Assembly: GCA_045563495.1 (NCBI GenBank)
Contig: JBJLJA010000003.1
Location: 930,001-994,000, forward strand
Origin: Magnimaribacter sp004214065
GTDB lineage: Bacteria > Pseudomonadota > Gammaproteobacteria > Magnimaribacterales > Magnimaribacteraceae
Reading direction: 5' to 3'
DNA length: 64,000 nucleotides
Part shown: positions 9,511 to 17,947 of the stretch, piece by piece
Layout of the letters: each line of letters opens with the position of its first letter
How positions within the stretch are numbered: position 1 is the stretch's first letter
The notes under the pieces: generated by a model
What the model saw: only the letters and a program-made list of their open reading frames with translations
Databases searched by the model: none
Told to the model about the DNA's origin: nothing
Position numbers and translations under genes: made by a program

Positions 9511-9952
9511 GGTAAATAAATCAAAAAATAGCCAGAGGGGCTTAAACCAGCTTCTTCGTTTATACGAAAGAAACTACCAAAGAATAATTGCATTTTTTCC
9601 AATTCAGGATTCAAAAAACAATATTAACTACTTAATTCCTGAAGGAGTATTTGACTCAGAAATAAAATTATCATGCAAAAAACTCTCTAGTCACACATCA
9701 GTTGTTGAAATAAAAAAAAATAAATCAATCTCTTTATTACCTGACACAGAAATTGAGATATATATTTATCATGACGCAAAAATGGCTGAAGTCAGAAAAT
9801 TTAATGGCAAGAAACAATTCTGGTTAAGGAATAAATATCCAAATAGAAACATGTTGAGTAAAGATGAAAAATTTCAATGGAACTATTTTCTGGAAGAATT
9901 TTTAGTCTACACAAAGAAGTATGGCTTAAGCGTACTTAATAATGCACTATAG
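9497..9952 (+). CDS. DUF1249 protein (YqiB-like)
   Basis: A 151-residue cytoplasmic protein of the DUF1249 family, which includes E. coli YqiB. Family features are the N-terminal LLRLYERNYQRI and the C-terminal IYHDAKMAEV, WLRNKYPNRNM and KDEKFQWNYFLEEF segments. Function is unknown; in E. coli the gene lies near nudF and cpdA. The 3' end of the gene carries an NtrC-type palindrome that spans its stop codon, so the last codons are also control DNA for glnA. Confidence 0.83.
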   Translation: MTKTKVNKSKNSQRGLNQLLRLYERNYQRIIAFFPIQDSKNNINYLIPEGVFDSEIKLSCKKLSSHTSVVEIKKNKSISLLPDTEIEIYIYHDAKMAEVRKFNGKKQFWLRNKYPNRNMLSKDEKFQWNYFLEEFLVYTKKYGLSVLNNAL

Positions 9953-9959
9953 TAGTGCA
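9943..9959. promoter_or_regulatory. NtrC-binding site (strong)
   Basis: TGCACTATAGTAGTGCA is a perfect palindrome matching the NtrC layout TGCAC(C/T)-N5-(G/A)GTGCA, the same form as the enhancers ahead of E. coli glnA. It covers the stop codon of the upstream gene and lies about 75-80 bp before the likely start of glnA transcription. An ntrBC pair encoded just downstream supports the call. Confidence 0.75.
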
Positions 9960-9961
9960 AT

Positions 9962-9978
9962 TGCACTTATTAAGTACG
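9962..9978. promoter_or_regulatory. NtrC-binding site (weak, second copy)
   Basis: TGCACTTATTAAGTACG keeps the left half TGCACT and a degraded right half AGTACG at the same 17-bp spacing as the strong site, centre-to-centre 19 bp away. Paired strong and weak NtrC sites are usual for cooperative enhancers; this copy is inferred from arrangement more than from its own match. Confidence 0.5.
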
Positions 9979-10002
9979 AAATAATCAAAATATACAATAT
10001 TC

Positions 10003-10018
10003 TTGCACAAAAATTGTT
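10003..10018 (+). promoter_or_regulatory. candidate sigma-54 promoter of glnA
   Basis: TTGCAC-N5-TTGTT has the exact spacing of the sigma-54 consensus TGGCAC-N5-TTGCA but with one change in each key element (TG for GG, GT for GC). It lies 25 bp after the weak NtrC site and 61 bp ahead of the start codon. A sigma-70 alternative is possible (TTGTTC at 10014, TGATAA at 10037), so both could be used. Confidence 0.45.
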
Positions 10019-10078
10019 CTTTTATAGCATTTTGCATGATAAAATTCTCCAACTTTTAATTATGAATGGAGAAAGTAA

Positions 10079-11050
10079 ATGACAAAGTATGAATATATAT
10101 GGCTTGATGGGTACGAACCAGAAGCTAATTTAAGAAGCAAAGTAAAAGTAACAGATGGTGAACCGCCTGAATGGTCATTTGATGGATCTTCTACTTTACA
10201 AGCAGAAGGTGGAAGCTCAGATTGTATATTGCTTCCTGTGCAACAATATGAAAATCCAACTAATGAAGGATCTCTTGTTATGTGTGAGGTACAGACTGGT
10301 GAGCATGAAACACACCCTTCTAATTCAAGAGCTGCTGCAGAAGCAGTTGTTAGTGATGAGTGGTGGTTTGGTTTCGAACAAGAATATTTCTTAACTGACA
10401 AAGATGGAACAATTCTTGGATGGGAAGATGGAACACCTAGCAGGCCTCAAGGGGAATATTACTGTGCTGTAGGTGCGAGTAATGTTGTTGGAAGAGAAAT
10501 TAGTGATGCTCACTTAGACGCATGTTTGGATGCCGGAATTGAATTAACCGGTACAAATGCTGAGGTTGCCCTTGGACAATGGGAATATCAATGCTTAGGA
10601 AAGGGAATAAAAGCAGGAGATGATCTATGGGTAAGCAGATACTTACTTCATAAGGTAGCCGAAGAATTCGGTGTTTCGGTAAACATACACCCTAAGCCTA
10701 AGACTGGTGACTGGAATGGTTCTGGTATGCACACAAACTTCTCTAACGAAGCTATGAGATCGTCTGGAACAGAAGATATGTTCACATCAATGTGTGAAAA
10801 GCTTGGTGAAGTCCACAAAGATGGTATTGCGTTATATGGTTCTGACAACGACATGAGACTAACCGGTCTTCATGAAACACAAAGCATCGATCAGTTTTCT
10901 TACGGTGTAAGTGATAGAGGGGCAAGTATCAGAATACCTATCTATACAGTCGAGCATAATTGGAATGGATACTTAGAAGACAGAAGACCTGCCTCTAATG
11001 CAGATCCATACAAGATTATTGCCCACATTGTTGGCACTTTAACTTCATAA
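10079..11050 (+). CDS. glnII: type II (eukaryotic-type) glutamine synthetase
   Basis: Makes glutamine from glutamate, ammonia and ATP. At 323 residues it is far shorter than the roughly 470-residue GSI usual in gammaproteobacteria, and its motifs are those of GSII: WSFDGSST (32-39), FGFEQEYF (97-104), GTNAEVALGQWEYQ (158-171), HPKPKTGDWNGSGMHTN (204-220) and a C-terminal RRPASNADPY. The GSI adenylylation loop is absent, so control must be transcriptional or allosteric. A GGAGAAAG ribosome site precedes the ATG. NtrC sites upstream and ntrBC downstream tie it to nitrogen control. I saw no GSI gene in the window. Confidence 0.95.
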   Translation: MTKYEYIWLDGYEPEANLRSKVKVTDGEPPEWSFDGSSTLQAEGGSSDCILLPVQQYENPTNEGSLVMCEVQTGEHETHPSNSRAAAEAVVSDEWWFGFEQEYFLTDKDGTILGWEDGTPSRPQGEYYCAVGASNVVGREISDAHLDACLDAGIELTGTNAEVALGQWEYQCLGKGIKAGDDLWVSRYLLHKVAEEFGVSVNIHPKPKTGDWNGSGMHTNFSNEAMRSSGTEDMFTSMCEKLGEVHKDGIALYGSDNDMRLTGLHETQSIDQFSYGVSDRGASIRIPIYTVEHNWNGYLEDRRPASNADPYKIIAHIVGTLTS

Positions 11051-11066
11051 TTATCTTTAATAATTT

Positions 11067-11098
11067 ATCCGGAGACTAAGTCTCCGGATATTTATTTT
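11067..11098 (+). terminator. hairpin terminator/attenuator after glutamine synthetase
   Basis: ATCCGGAGAC (11067-11076) pairs perfectly with GTCTCCGGAT (11080-11089) across a 3-nt TAA loop, followed by ATTTATTTT. The T-run is broken by one A, so termination may be partial, which would let a fraction of glnII transcripts continue into ntrBC. Confidence 0.8.
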
Positions 11099-11105
11099 AA
11101 ATAAA

Positions 11106-12191
11106 TTGAATCAATCTCTCCTTTCCGAACTTAACACAGGAATTATCATTCTAGATACATCGTTGAAAGTTAAGTTCATTAATCCTTCAGCTACTACTAT
11201 ATTAGATACTACAGAGAAATCTTCTATGGGACAGAAAATCGATCAGCTCTTTTATGAAGAGCCTGACAGCTTTTATGATTTTGAAGAATCTATTGATGAA
11301 AAAAGAAGCTTTACTAAAACTGATGCGGTATTGAATCTAAAGAGAGGCAACAAAGTTCTATGTACTTATATAGTCCATCCTTTTAGTAATTCTGAAGAGA
11401 CAGGCTTACTGTTAGAGATTATAAATAAAGAAGCCTCATCTGAACTGATAGAAAGATACAGAATGAGAGCTAATCAACAAATCTCCCAAGATTTTGTGAG
11501 AGGTCTAGCACACGAAATAAAAAATCCTTTGAGTGGAATAAGAGGTTCTGCACAGCTTTTAAGGAATAAACTGAGCAGTGAAAACTTAAGAGAATATACG
11601 GACATAGTTATCAAGCAAACTGATAGATTAACTTCATTGGTTGATAACATTCTAGGCCCTAATAAAAAACCAGATTTTAAATATCAAAATATCCACTATC
11701 CAATAGAGAATGTTTTAAATCTAATTGAGAATGAATCAGGATATGAGAATATTAAAATAATAAAAGATTTTGATCCGAGTATTCCAGATTTATATATCGA
11801 TAGTTATTTGATAGAAAATAGCATTTTGAATCTTACAAAAAACGCCAGAGATGCACTCATTGATGCCAATACTTCTAGTGCGGAGATAAATATCATTACA
11901 AGGATTTCTCATGGAGAAATAATTGATGGAGAGAGGAATTCTACCGTTTGCAAAATTTCTGTTGTAGATAACGGGCCTGGTATAGATGATGAAATCAAAG
12001 ACTCAATTTTCTTCCCAATGATTACGGGTAAAGATAAAGGAACGGGATTAGGATTATCCATCACTCAAGGGATTATTTCTCAACATAAAGGTAATATTCA
12101 TTTCACGAGTGAACCTGATCGAACAGAGTTCTTCATAAATATCCCCATAAATGGCAATAAAGACTTAGACTTGCAAATAGCTAATGGATAA
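11106..12191 (+). CDS. ntrB: nitrogen regulation sensor kinase NtrB (GlnL)
   Basis: Cytoplasmic histidine kinase/phosphatase that controls NtrC in response to nitrogen status through PII. The 361-residue protein has an N-terminal PAS domain (about 1-110), the H-box GLAHEIKNPLSG with phospho-His136, an N-box NLTKNARDAL, and G-boxes DNGPGI and GTGLGLSI. The start is TTG at 11106, only 7 nt after the glnII terminator and without a clear ribosome site; the protein start agrees with the family's LNTGIIILD opening. It overlaps ntrC by 8 nt. Confidence 0.94.
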   Translation: MNQSLLSELNTGIIILDTSLKVKFINPSATTILDTTEKSSMGQKIDQLFYEEPDSFYDFEESIDEKRSFTKTDAVLNLKRGNKVLCTYIVHPFSNSEETGLLLEIINKEASSELIERYRMRANQQISQDFVRGLAHEIKNPLSGIRGSAQLLRNKLSSENLREYTDIVIKQTDRLTSLVDNILGPNKKPDFKYQNIHYPIENVLNLIENESGYENIKIIKDFDPSIPDLYIDSYLIENSILNLTKNARDALIDANTSSAEINIITRISHGEIIDGERNSTVCKISVVDNGPGIDDEIKDSIFFPMITGKDKGTGLGLSITQGIISQHKGNIHFTSEPDRTEFFINIPINGNKDLDLQIANG

Positions 12192-13563
12192 GAATATTTG
12201 GGTTGTTGATGATGATGAATCTATAAGGTGGGTTCTTGATAAGGGTCTTAGCGAAAACGGCATGGATGTGCAAACCTTTGATTCGGCAAATAAAGTTATT
12301 AAGAAATTAGAAACAGAAAATCCTCATCTAATACTTACCGATATAAGAATGCCTGGACCCAGCGGAATAGATCTTCTTGATAAAGTTAAAGAACTGCGAC
12401 CAGACATACCTGTAATTATAATGACCGCACACTCAGATCTTGATAGCGCGGTTGAATCTTTCGAACATGGAGCATGGGAATATCTTCCTAAGCCTTTTGA
12501 TATTGAAGAAGCTGTATCTATGGTCCAGAGGGCCACAACCACAGATGAAGTCAATAATGATGAAAAGCTGGACTCTCAAGCTGAAGTTATAGGCGAAGCC
12601 CCAGCAATGCAAGAAGTCTTTAGGGCTATTGGTAAATTATCAAATTCAAACTCCACTGTGCTATTGATAGGAGAATCTGGGACGGGAAAAGAACTAGTTG
12701 CGAGAGCCCTATTCCAACATAGTCCTAGAAAAGATAAACCTTTTATCGCCCTTAATATGGCAGACATACCAAAAGAACTTCTGGAAGCCGAACTTTTTGG
12801 TCATGAGAAAGGAGCATTTACCGGTGCAGATGAAAAAAGAATAGGAAGATTTGAACAAGCAGACGGAGGTACGCTATTTCTGGACGAAATTGGAGATATG
12901 CAGTTAGAAACACAAACGAGACTTCTTAGGGTTCTATCGAATGGAGAATTTTACAGAGTTGGAGGTAGAGAGCCTATAAAAGTAGATGTAAGAATAATAA
13001 CTGCGACACATCAAAATATAGAAAATCTTGTTAAAGCTGGAAACTTTAGAGAGGATCTTTTTCATAGACTAAATGTTATTAAACTATCTCTACCAAAGTT
13101 AAATGAAAGAAAAGAAGACATACCAGACTTAGTAAAACATTTCTTTCAGAAATCTTCAGATGATCTTAAAGAAGAGAAGAAATTTCTTTCTGCAGAGGTA
13201 GAAGAATATTTTATGACACTAGCATGGCCGGGTAATGTTAGACAGCTTGAGAATACTTGCCGCTGGCTTACAGTTATGTCTCCTACAAGAGAGGTAAAGC
13301 TAGAAGACCTTCCTGATGATCTTAAAGTAGAAAATGTTGAAAATTTAAATGACTGGACTAGGGTTCTTCAAAGTTGGTCAGAGAACTATTTAGCGAAAGG
13401 AAAAGATAATCTTCTTGAAGAGGCCATTCCGGAGTTTGAAAGAACTATCATTAAGGTAGCTCTTAATAAAACTATGGGCAGAAAAAAGGAAGCTGCTGAA
13501 TTATTGGGATGGGGAAGAAATACTCTTACAAGGAAAATCAAAGAACTTGGAATAGATAGCTGA
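12184..13563 (+). CDS. ntrC: nitrogen regulation response regulator NtrC (GlnG)
   Basis: Sigma-54 enhancer-binding activator of nitrogen-assimilation genes. Domains in order: receiver (1-120, phospho-Asp53, Lys103), AAA+ ATPase with Walker A GESGTGKE (163-170) and the sigma-54-contacting GAFTGA loop (210-215), and a C-terminal Fis-type helix-turn-helix around 437-458. Length 459 is normal. It is co-translated with ntrB. The perfect NtrC palindrome ahead of the glutamine synthetase gene is its obvious local target. Confidence 0.96.
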   Translation: MDKNIWVVDDDESIRWVLDKGLSENGMDVQTFDSANKVIKKLETENPHLILTDIRMPGPSGIDLLDKVKELRPDIPVIIMTAHSDLDSAVESFEHGAWEYLPKPFDIEEAVSMVQRATTTDEVNNDEKLDSQAEVIGEAPAMQEVFRAIGKLSNSNSTVLLIGESGTGKELVARALFQHSPRKDKPFIALNMADIPKELLEAELFGHEKGAFTGADEKRIGRFEQADGGTLFLDEIGDMQLETQTRLLRVLSNGEFYRVGGREPIKVDVRIITATHQNIENLVKAGNFREDLFHRLNVIKLSLPKLNERKEDIPDLVKHFFQKSSDDLKEEKKFLSAEVEEYFMTLAWPGNVRQLENTCRWLTVMSPTREVKLEDLPDDLKVENVENLNDWTRVLQSWSENYLAKGKDNLLEEAIPEFERTIIKVALNKTMGRKKEAAELLGWGRNTLTRKIKELGIDS

Positions 13564-13565
13564 CA

Positions 13566-13982
13566 TTAATTTTTTACCAGTGGCATCCCGCTCTGTGTCC
13601 AATTCATCATACCTCCAGACAAAACATTAATATTTGTATAGCCTGCTTTCTTAAGATCACCTGCAGCTTTTGAAGAATTAGTGCCCGTCTTACAAATTAA
13701 AATTATGCAGTCCTCTTCAGTTGCCTTGAAAAGAGCGTCACCTTTAACTAAATTAGAAACCTGTATATTTTGAGCTCCAGCTACAGAGCCAACTCCATAT
13801 TCTGCAGCGCTTCTAAGATCATACACAAAAGGGTTCCCCTTATTGATAAGCCTTGTCATTTCTGAAGTATCAACTTTGGTTCCACCTTTTCTTCTTTCGT
13901 AGATAATTAAAATTGATATAAGGGATAGCAAGACAATAACTGCCAAAAAATTATCACTTATAAACAAGAAGAATTTATTCAT
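13566..13982 (-). CDS. membrane-anchored rhodanese-like protein (YibN type)
   Basis: A 138-residue protein with one N-terminal membrane helix (about 8-28) followed by a cytoplasmic rhodanese domain. The active-site loop is CKTGTNSS with Cys97. YibN-like proteins pair such an anchor with a persulfide-carrying domain; the precise sulfur acceptor is unknown. As in E. coli, where yibN neighbours a phosphoglycerate mutase gene, it lies next to a mutase gene here, in divergent orientation. Confidence 0.88.
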   Translation of the reverse strand: MNKFFLFISDNFLAVIVLLSLISILIIYERRKGGTKVDTSEMTRLINKGNPFVYDLRSAAEYGVGSVAGAQNIQVSNLVKGDALFKATEEDCIILICKTGTNSSKAAGDLKKAGYTNINVLSGGMMNWTQSGMPLVKN

Positions 13983-14037
13983 AACGGAACGGGATTATAT
14001 AGATTACTAAGTTAAAATATAAAAAACTTTTAAAAAT

Positions 14038-14646
14038 ATGAAGCAAACAAATCTAGTACTAGTCAGACATGGGCAAAGTGAATGGAATAAAAAGAATTTA
14101 TTTACTGGCTGGAAAGATCCTAATCTAACTGATCTTGGGATTGAAGAAGCAAAGAAGGCTGGAAACTTATTAAAAGAAAGAGGCTTAGCTTTCGATATTA
14201 TGTTCACCTCTGATCTTTTTAGAGCCCAAGAGACTGGTCGTATAATTCTTGAGCAAATGAACTTGGGTCATATAGAAGTAGTTAAAGATCAAAGTTTAAA
14301 TGAAAGAAATTATGGTGATTTAGCCGGATTAAATAAAGACGAAGCCAGAGTAAAATGGGGAGAAGAGCAAGTCCATATATGGAGAAGGTCTTATGATATT
14401 CCCCCTCCAGGTGGAGAAAGTCTTAAGAATACAGCAGAGAGAGTTTTGCCTTATTTTAATTCTGAAATCCTACCAAAAATTAAAGAAAGTCAGAATATCC
14501 TTGTAGCTGCTCACGGTAATTCTCTCAGAGCGCTTGTTATGGAACTTGAAAAAATTAGCTCAGATGAGATTGTTAAATTAGAGATAGCTACTGGAGATCC
14601 GTTGACTTATAAATGCTCTGATCAAGGGATTATAAGAATCGACTAA
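14038..14646 (+). CDS. gpmA: 2,3-bisphosphoglycerate-dependent phosphoglycerate mutase
   Basis: Glycolytic mutase interconverting 3- and 2-phosphoglycerate. The phosphohistidine motif is VRHGQSEWN (His11) followed by LFTGWKDPNLTDLG, and the second active-site block contains LNERNYGDL and later AAHGNSLRAL. At 202 residues it is the short form seen in many alphaproteobacteria, lacking the C-terminal extension of the 250-residue E. coli enzyme. The stop overlaps that of convergent hisF within CTAA. Confidence 0.93.
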   Translation: MKQTNLVLVRHGQSEWNKKNLFTGWKDPNLTDLGIEEAKKAGNLLKERGLAFDIMFTSDLFRAQETGRIILEQMNLGHIEVVKDQSLNERNYGDLAGLNKDEARVKWGEEQVHIWRRSYDIPPPGGESLKNTAERVLPYFNSEILPKIKESQNILVAAHGNSLRALVMELEKISSDEIVKLEIATGDPLTYKCSDQGIIRID

Positions 14647-15401
14647 AATCGAACATTTATTCCTGCATCTCGCATTGCTTCCTTCGCCTCCCTAATAGAA
14701 TACTCAGAATAATGAAAAATGCTTGCTGCTAAGACTGCTTCAGCTCCTCCTATCTTAATACCATCTACTAAATGGTCTAGATTCCCAACTCCACCTGAAG
14801 CTATTACCGGTATAGAAATACCAGACGAAACCCTCGATACAAGTTTATTATCAAAGCCTTCTTTGGTTCCATCTCTGTCCATACTAGTTAGTAGAATCTC
14901 TCCAGCGCCGAATTCCGTAACCTGTTGAGTCCATTCAAGAGCATCAAGACCAGTCCTATTCCTGCCCCCATAGGTAACTACCTCCCAAGAATTTGAAGTA
15001 GCTTTTGCATCAACAGCAACAACAATACATTGCGATCCAAATTTATCAGCTGCCTCTTTGATAAAATCAGGATTCTCAACGGCCGAAGTATTGATGCTGA
15101 CTTTATCTGCTCCGGATCTAAGTAATTTCTTAATATCATCTAATTTTCTTACCCCGCCTCCAACCGTAAGGGGAATAAACACCTGACTTGCTATGCTCTC
15201 TACTGTTTTATAAGTGGTTTCTCTGGTTTCGTGACTAGCAGTTATATCAAGCATGGTGATCTCATCTGCCCCTTCATGATCATATCTTTTTGCTACTTCA
15301 ATAGGGTCACCAGCATCTCTAATGTCTAAGAAATTTACACCTTTAACCACTCTGCCTTGGTCAACATCAAGACATGGGATTATTCTTTTTGCAACGGACA
15401 T
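14643..15401 (-). CDS. hisF: imidazole glycerol phosphate synthase subunit HisF
   Basis: Cyclase half of the HisF-HisH enzyme that closes the imidazole ring in histidine synthesis and releases AICAR to purine synthesis. The 252-residue (beta/alpha)8 barrel opens with AKRIIPCLDVDQGRVVKG, holding the first catalytic Asp, and the second sits in VAVDAKATSNSW. It is the last gene of the minus-strand histidine run, 8 nt after an unrelated dehydrogenase-like gene that separates it from hisA. Confidence 0.97.
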   Translation of the reverse strand: MSVAKRIIPCLDVDQGRVVKGVNFLDIRDAGDPIEVAKRYDHEGADEITMLDITASHETRETTYKTVESIASQVFIPLTVGGGVRKLDDIKKLLRSGADKVSINTSAVENPDFIKEAADKFGSQCIVVAVDAKATSNSWEVVTYGGRNRTGLDALEWTQQVTEFGAGEILLTSMDRDGTKEGFDNKLVSRVSSGISIPVIASGGVGNLDHLVDGIKIGGAEAVLAASIFHYSEYSIREAKEAMRDAGINVRF

Positions 15402-15409
15402 TATTTTAA

Positions 15410-17206
15410 TTATTCAATTGAGAACGCTAGGATAACATTTCCTGCCATCTGGGCATGTTGAGCATAACCACTATTAATAAAAATCCAATTATCGGATATT
15501 ACTGGCCCTGCCGCGTCAATAGATCCACCTACGGCAGGTTGTTTATTTACTGTCTGAAAAGTTCTCAAAGTATCGAATTCCCATAATTTAGTTCCATCTT
15601 TTGTGGAATATACCGAAAATCTTCCATCAAGGGAGCCTGCAAATAATAAGTCGTTTGCTATAGAAATTGGTGCAGAAAATCCAGGGAAACAATAACCTTC
15701 TCCATATAAAGGTTTTCTATCTTTACAAATATCATCGGACATAACTGACCAAAGAATAGCTCCACTCTCTAAATCAACCGCATATAAACCAGGTCTAGCA
15801 AACTCATCATAGTCTCTGTTCACCCACCTATCAGAAATTGGCACATATAATTTTGATTGATCTGTTGCCATTCCAAAATGAACTCCACCTAAAAGTCCTC
15901 CATTGCCTATTCGACTCTTCCAAACTATTTCTCCATTCTCTGGGTTCAGTCTAAATACCTCACCTGACTTTTGTCCTGCTAAAAGTATTTTATTTCCATT
16001 AAAATCCAAAGATTGTATTACTGAAGCCCCGAAATCAAAATCAGGTCCGTTTTCCTTTGGACAAACCATTCTTCGTACAACAGGAACTTCGCAGCCTACA
16101 TTATAGGCATCGCCTGCAAGAGTTTGGGTACTCCATATTCGTTTACCGGTTTCAAGATCTAAGGTGATTATAGCGTCACTAAAATTAGAAGCTGGAGACT
16201 GCAGGCTTTGTCCTGTTCCAAAAAATACTCTTCTCTCTTCTATATCAACACCAGGGGAATTCCAAACTGCCGAGCCTGAGGGGGCATATTTTTTACTCCT
16301 AGAGATTAAACCTTTTCCTATACTTTTAGGTTTTTGCTCTACTCGGTGATTCCAAAGAATATTCCCGGTTGCAGTATCAATGGCAACCATTGCTCCACTA
16401 CTCTTGCAGCACTCGTATCTTGGATCCATGGCCATAACTGTTTCATAAGTAGACACTGGAATTAATAAATACCTATCTACTTGGAGTGGTGAAGCGGAAG
16501 GAGTATTGGATTCATGCTCTTTAGGAATCTTAGTTTTCCAGACGATAGTTCCGTCTACGGCATTTAATTTATAAACTATAAAGTCATTATCTATGATGTA
16601 AATTGCATCCTCTGTTAGCTTATCAAAAGCAGCAGAGTTTCTTATTTGAGCCTTTGATTTAAAGGACCAATAGACACAGCCCTTTTCTTTATCAACAGCA
16701 TATAGAGTATTGGCACCTGAGAGTAAAACCATCTTCCCAATAACTACTGGCTGAGACCTTACTTGCACATTCTTTATTCCGAATGACCATCTAAGTTCTA
16801 GTTTTTCTATATTACTAGAACTTATTGTCGTATTAGTTTGATTTCTGGAATTTGATGCATCAAAGCCGAAACTTGGCCAATGAGCACCTACAAAAAGGTC
16901 AGCAAGCGAAAGATCATTATTACAAATATTGGCTTCCTCTTTTGCAGGAATATTATTTTCTGAGATGTGCCCGGCAATAGCTTGTATTTCTTCTGTTGAG
17001 AGATGTTCTGCTTGAGCCTTCATTTTGCCTTGTTGGAGGATATTTATAAGATCCTCTTCTGAATATATAGACATAGAATCTAATGAAATTAGATTAAGGC
17101 TTTTATCATCATGACAAGCAGCGCAATTTTCTTGAGTAAGCTTTTCTCCTTCCGAGGGATACAGAAAAGTGGAGAGGAAAATTAAAGATATAAAATAAAC
17201 TCTCAC
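15410..17206 (-). CDS. cytochrome c / PQQ-type beta-propeller dehydrogenase-like protein
   Basis: A 598-residue exported protein resembling polyvinyl-alcohol dehydrogenase (cytochrome) and other quinoprotein alcohol dehydrogenases. It has a signal peptide (about 1-20), a short N-terminal haem c domain with CAACH at 28-32, then a PQQ-type eight-bladed propeller with repeated LYAVD, IVWKTKIP, ILWNHRV and GEIVWKSRIG strands. It should be periplasmic, but substrate and cofactor are not certain; a structural propeller without PQQ is possible. It sits inside the histidine operon, 21 nt after hisA and 8 nt before hisF, an unusual place. Confidence 0.82.
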   Translation of the reverse strand: MRVYFISLIFLSTFLYPSEGEKLTQENCAACHDDKSLNLISLDSMSIYSEEDLINILQQGKMKAQAEHLSTEEIQAIAGHISENNIPAKEEANICNNDLSLADLFVGAHWPSFGFDASNSRNQTNTTISSSNIEKLELRWSFGIKNVQVRSQPVVIGKMVLLSGANTLYAVDKEKGCVYWSFKSKAQIRNSAAFDKLTEDAIYIIDNDFIVYKLNAVDGTIVWKTKIPKEHESNTPSASPLQVDRYLLIPVSTYETVMAMDPRYECCKSSGAMVAIDTATGNILWNHRVEQKPKSIGKGLISRSKKYAPSGSAVWNSPGVDIEERRVFFGTGQSLQSPASNFSDAIITLDLETGKRIWSTQTLAGDAYNVGCEVPVVRRMVCPKENGPDFDFGASVIQSLDFNGNKILLAGQKSGEVFRLNPENGEIVWKSRIGNGGLLGGVHFGMATDQSKLYVPISDRWVNRDYDEFARPGLYAVDLESGAILWSVMSDDICKDRKPLYGEGYCFPGFSAPISIANDLLFAGSLDGRFSVYSTKDGTKLWEFDTLRTFQTVNKQPAVGGSIDAAGPVISDNWIFINSGYAQHAQMAGNVILAFSIE

Positions 17207-17227
17207 GATCGTTTTATACTAGTTTAA

Positions 17228-17947
17228 TTACTCTAAAACTTCTAATGCGTCTTTGTAGCTAAACGCATTTTCATAAAGGGCTCTTCCGCAAATTACAGCC
17301 GAGATAATCTGTTGGTCAGCAAGGTTCTTTATATGCGTAAGGGAGGATACTCCTCCTGAGGCTATAACGGGTATTTTTGTTTGTCTTGCTAGATCACAAG
17401 TTGCTTCAATATTAGGTCCTGCCATCATCCCATCCTTGGAAATATCTGTAAAAACTATTGCAGCAACAGCATGTCCCTCGAATTCTTTTACAAGCTCTAG
17501 AGGAGTTATATCAGAACCCTTTACCCAACCTTGAGTTTTAACTAAACCGTTGAGAGCGTCTATTCCTAAAACAAGTCTATTAGGATATTGCTCACAAAAC
17601 TCCTTCAAAACTTCTGGGTTGTCTACCGCAGATGTGCCCATTATTACCCTTTCTATGCCGGCATCCAAGTATTGAGATGCAGAAGAAAAATTTCTTACGC
17701 CTCCTCCAACTTGTATTCTTTTTTTAGGAAACTCAGAAGCTATAGAGAAGATAATTTCATCATTAATAGGTCTACCTTCAATAGCTCCATCTAAATCAAC
17801 TATATGCAGAATTTCTGCACCTTGAGAGAACCAAGAATTTGCAGTTGCAATTGGGTCTTCAGAAAAAATTGTTTCTTCTTCCATCTTGCCCTCCTTTAAG
17901 CGAACACACTTTCCATCTTTGAGGTCTATAGCTGGTATTACTAACAT
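17228..17947 (-). CDS. hisA: phosphoribosylformimino-AICAR ribotide isomerase HisA
   Basis: Isomerises ProFAR to PRFAR in histidine synthesis. The 239-residue barrel starts VIPAIDLKDGKCVRL, containing the catalytic Asp8, and the second catalytic Asp is in LVLGIDALNGLVKTQGW. Its ATG shares a base with the hisH stop, so the two are translationally coupled. A homologue of HisF but distinguished by these motifs. Confidence 0.96.
   Translation of the reverse strand: MLVIPAIDLKDGKCVRLKEGKMEEETIFSEDPIATANSWFSQGAEILHIVDLDGAIEGRPINDEIIFSIASEFPKKRIQVGGGVRNFSSASQYLDAGIERVIMGTSAVDNPEVLKEFCEQYPNRLVLGIDALNGLVKTQGWVKGSDITPLELVKEFEGHAVAAIVFTDISKDGMMAGPNIEATCDLARQTKIPVIASGGVSSLTHIKNLADQQIISAVICGRALYENAFSYKDALEVLE

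Larger units (their letters stand above)
9931..9978. repeat. 12-bp inverted repeat enclosing the glnA enhancer sites
   Basis: CGTACTTAATAA (9931-9942) is exactly complementary to TTATTAAGTACG (9967-9978), forming a perfect 12-bp outer stem. The region between contains three TGCAC/GTGCA boxes that can form their own inner hairpin. It covers the end of the DUF1249 gene, so as RNA it could also end or stabilise that transcript, though no T-run follows. Confidence 0.7.

Noticed and set aside
10021..10036. Alternative sigma-54 element using TTGCA at 10032-10036
   Set aside because: The required GG/GC element at the right distance upstream is absent (TTTATA), so the candidate at 10003-10018 is preferred.
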